33,083 nucleotides of DNA. Source: CANQBR01 sp964641395. Lineage in GTDB: Bacteria; Bacillota; Negativicutes; Acidaminococcales; Acidaminococcaceae. Under the pieces are notes generated by a model that made no database searches, had not been told where the DNA came from, and was given only the letters and a program-made list of their open reading frames with translations. The position numbers were made by a program, and so were the translations under genes. The DNA is taken from the NCBI GenBank assembly GCA_964641395.1, contig CAZXKQ010000022.1, positions 1 to 33,083 of the forward strand, written 5' to 3'. Of this stretch, positions 31,963 to 33,083 are shown piece by piece. How positions within the stretch are numbered: the stretch's first letter is position 1; the number at the start of each line of letters is the position of its first letter.

Positions 31963-32988
31963 TCAGCGGGCAGCCTGCCACTGCCTGATGACCTCGCTTT
32001 TATAGATGCTGGTCCAGCCCAGGTCGTCCACCGGCACCCGCACATTGCCGATTAATTCCTTGCGGCCTACGTTGTCCGGATAGTTTTTCACATGCCAGAT
32101 AAAGTAGTAACCCCTGTCCTTGATCAGGCTGACGCTCTCGTCGCTCATCAGGTAGTCTAGGAAGCGGCGGCCCGCCTCCCCGTTGCCGGCCTTGGCCAGC
32201 AGGGCCGCCCCGCTGAGCAGGTTGCGGTTGGCGTCTTTAATGATGCTGGCGAAGAGCTGGGGGTGCTCCTTCTCCAAAATCAGAGCGTAGTAAAGGGGGA
32301 GCACTGCCACCGTCTTCTCGCCGCTGTAGACCAGCCAGGCCGCCTGGGCCAGGTCGGGGGTGAGGCGGGGCCGTTGGGCGTTAAACTTGGCGGCATAGGC
32401 CAGGGCCGCCGGCTTGCCCCGCAGCTGCCAGATGCTGGTGAGCATGCCGTAGCTGGCGCCGCCGCTGTTGTAATCCGGTACGGCGATTTCATCCCGCAGC
32501 TTTTCGTCCAGCAGCTCGTCCCAGGTGGTGGGGGCGTAGAGGCCCAGCCGCCCCAGTTTTTCCTCGTTGCTGATCAGGCCGATGTAGCCTAGGTAGAGGC
32601 TGGTCCAGTAACCGTCCTTATTGCGCAGGGTCACCGGCACCTTGTAGGCCTCGTGGGCCAGGTAGGGGGTCAGAGCCCCCTCCCTGTTGGCCAGATAGTA
32701 CTCCTCTGCCGTACCTCCCAGCCACACGTCAAAGCGGCCCTTGCGCAAAAAGGCCAGCCGCTCCTGGAAGCTCCCTCCGGGGAGGTAGGCCACCTCCACC
32801 TTCAGCTGCTGCCTGTGGGCGAAGTCCTCCGTCAGCAGGCCTGTCAGCTCTTCTCCCAGGCTGCTGCAGACCCGCAGCACCTGCTGCTCCTCCCCCTTGC
32901 CCTGGAGCTGGCCGCCACAGCCAAAGACCACTAACAGGGCCAAGAGGGTGCCGATAATGCAGCTTAACTTCCTCAGCCTGCCGCCCAT
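31963..32988 (-). CDS. ABC-transporter substrate-binding lipoprotein (AfuA/FutA-like)
   Basis: The 341-residue protein has a lipoprotein signal with the lipobox VFGC (Cys at about 24), so it is anchored outside the membrane. The mature part is a type II periplasmic-binding fold: LRVCSSLGEELTGLLTEDF, FDVWLGGTAEEYYLANREG (about 86-104), APTTWDELLD and VPDYNSGGASYGMLTSIWQ. It is closest by eye to the iron(III)/small-anion group (COG1840 type), but the ligand cannot be fixed. Permease and ATPase genes are not seen; downstream lies only the terminator. GAGGAGG precedes the ATG. Confidence 0.88.
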   Translation of the reverse strand: MGGRLRKLSCIIGTLLALLVVFGCGGQLQGKGEEQQVLRVCSSLGEELTGLLTEDFAHRQQLKVEVAYLPGGSFQERLAFLRKGRFDVWLGGTAEEYYLANREGALTPYLAHEAYKVPVTLRNKDGYWTSLYLGYIGLISNEEKLGRLGLYAPTTWDELLDEKLRDEIAVPDYNSGGASYGMLTSIWQLRGKPAALAYAAKFNAQRPRLTPDLAQAAWLVYSGEKTVAVLPLYYALILEKEHPQLFASIIKDANRNLLSGAALLAKAGNGEAGRRFLDYLMSDESVSLIKDRGYYFIWHVKNYPDNVGRKELIGNVRVPVDDLGWTSIYKSEVIRQWQAAR

Positions 32989-33017
32989 GGCCCCGCCTCC
33001 TCTAACTTCGTCACCCC

Positions 33018-33023
33018 ATTATA
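33018..33023 (-). promoter_or_regulatory. Possible -10 box of the binding-protein gene
   Basis: A perfect TATAAT on the minus strand lies 30 bases before the start codon, but no good -35 box is 16-18 bases upstream. An activator may be needed. Confidence 0.4.
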
Positions 33024-33083
33024 CTACTAGCCCGCTAAAAATGCCATAGCCAATCCCAGAGCTGGCCCAGCCGCCTAAGCCGT

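Overview
The window is a gene-dense, G+C-rich (by eye about 60-65%) stretch of chromosome, most likely from an anaerobic member of the Bacillota (high-G+C Negativicutes or Clostridia; I cannot name the genus). The grounds are strong AGGAGG-type ribosome binding sites, near-consensus sigma-70/sigma-A promoters, U-tract terminators, many ferredoxin-type 4Fe-4S proteins, an IscR-like Rrf2 regulator beside cysK, a ThiW vitamin transporter subunit and a clostridial-type macro-domain protein. I count 34 protein genes and one tRNA. No rRNA, CRISPR array, insertion sequence or phage gene was found.

Layout. 1-3.2 kb: an unknown membrane protein, then a purine permease gene followed by ogt under one strong promoter. 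3.3-6.6 kb: a four-gene operon for a cyclophilin-like lipoprotein, an aldo/keto reductase, an exported alpha/beta hydrolase and an exported cupin. 6.7-8.0 kb: an EamA half-transporter and a flavodoxin-ferredoxin fusion. 8.1-11 kb: an orphan larE with a long leader, then divergent rrf2 and cysK. 11.1-13.1 kb: a macro-domain protein followed by a von Willebrand A (VWA) protein, separated by a perfect inverted repeat. 13.2-15.4 kb: a 4Fe-4S protein divergent from a Crp/Fnr regulator, then an SprT-like protease. 15.5-16.7 kb: a non-coding stretch, tRNA-Leu(GAG) and an orphan Vsr-like nuclease. 16.7-21.6 kb: an exported TPR/low-complexity protein, a SIMPL protein, tadA and an ABC-F ATPase. 21.7-26.1 kb: an FrhB-like iron-sulfur protein and the sugar-nucleotide set pgm-galU-galE. 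26.2-30.6 kb: a Septu-type ATPase/HNH defence pair (ptuA-ptuB) set between an M48 protease gene and pgm, behind a CaiB-family gene. 30.7-33 kb: thiW, a small membrane protein, a CzrA-like ArsR regulator, and a convergent solute-binding lipoprotein.

How parts work together. PgmG/GalU/GalE would turn glucose-6-phosphate into UDP-glucose and UDP-galactose for surface polysaccharide. PtuA/PtuB form a translationally coupled anti-phage pair embedded in a housekeeping gene string. Rrf2-CysK, Crp/Fnr-4Fe-4S and ThiW-ArsR are local regulator/target arrangements. The most distinctive signals are the Septu pair inside an operon, the macro-VWA pair with substituted ADP-ribose-site residues, a zinc-ligand-less Vsr in a sequence unusually rich in CTAG, and a codon-context habit (GTA or CTA before glycine) that generates much of that CTAG and TAGG excess. 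All functions are read from sequence by eye; no database search was run.
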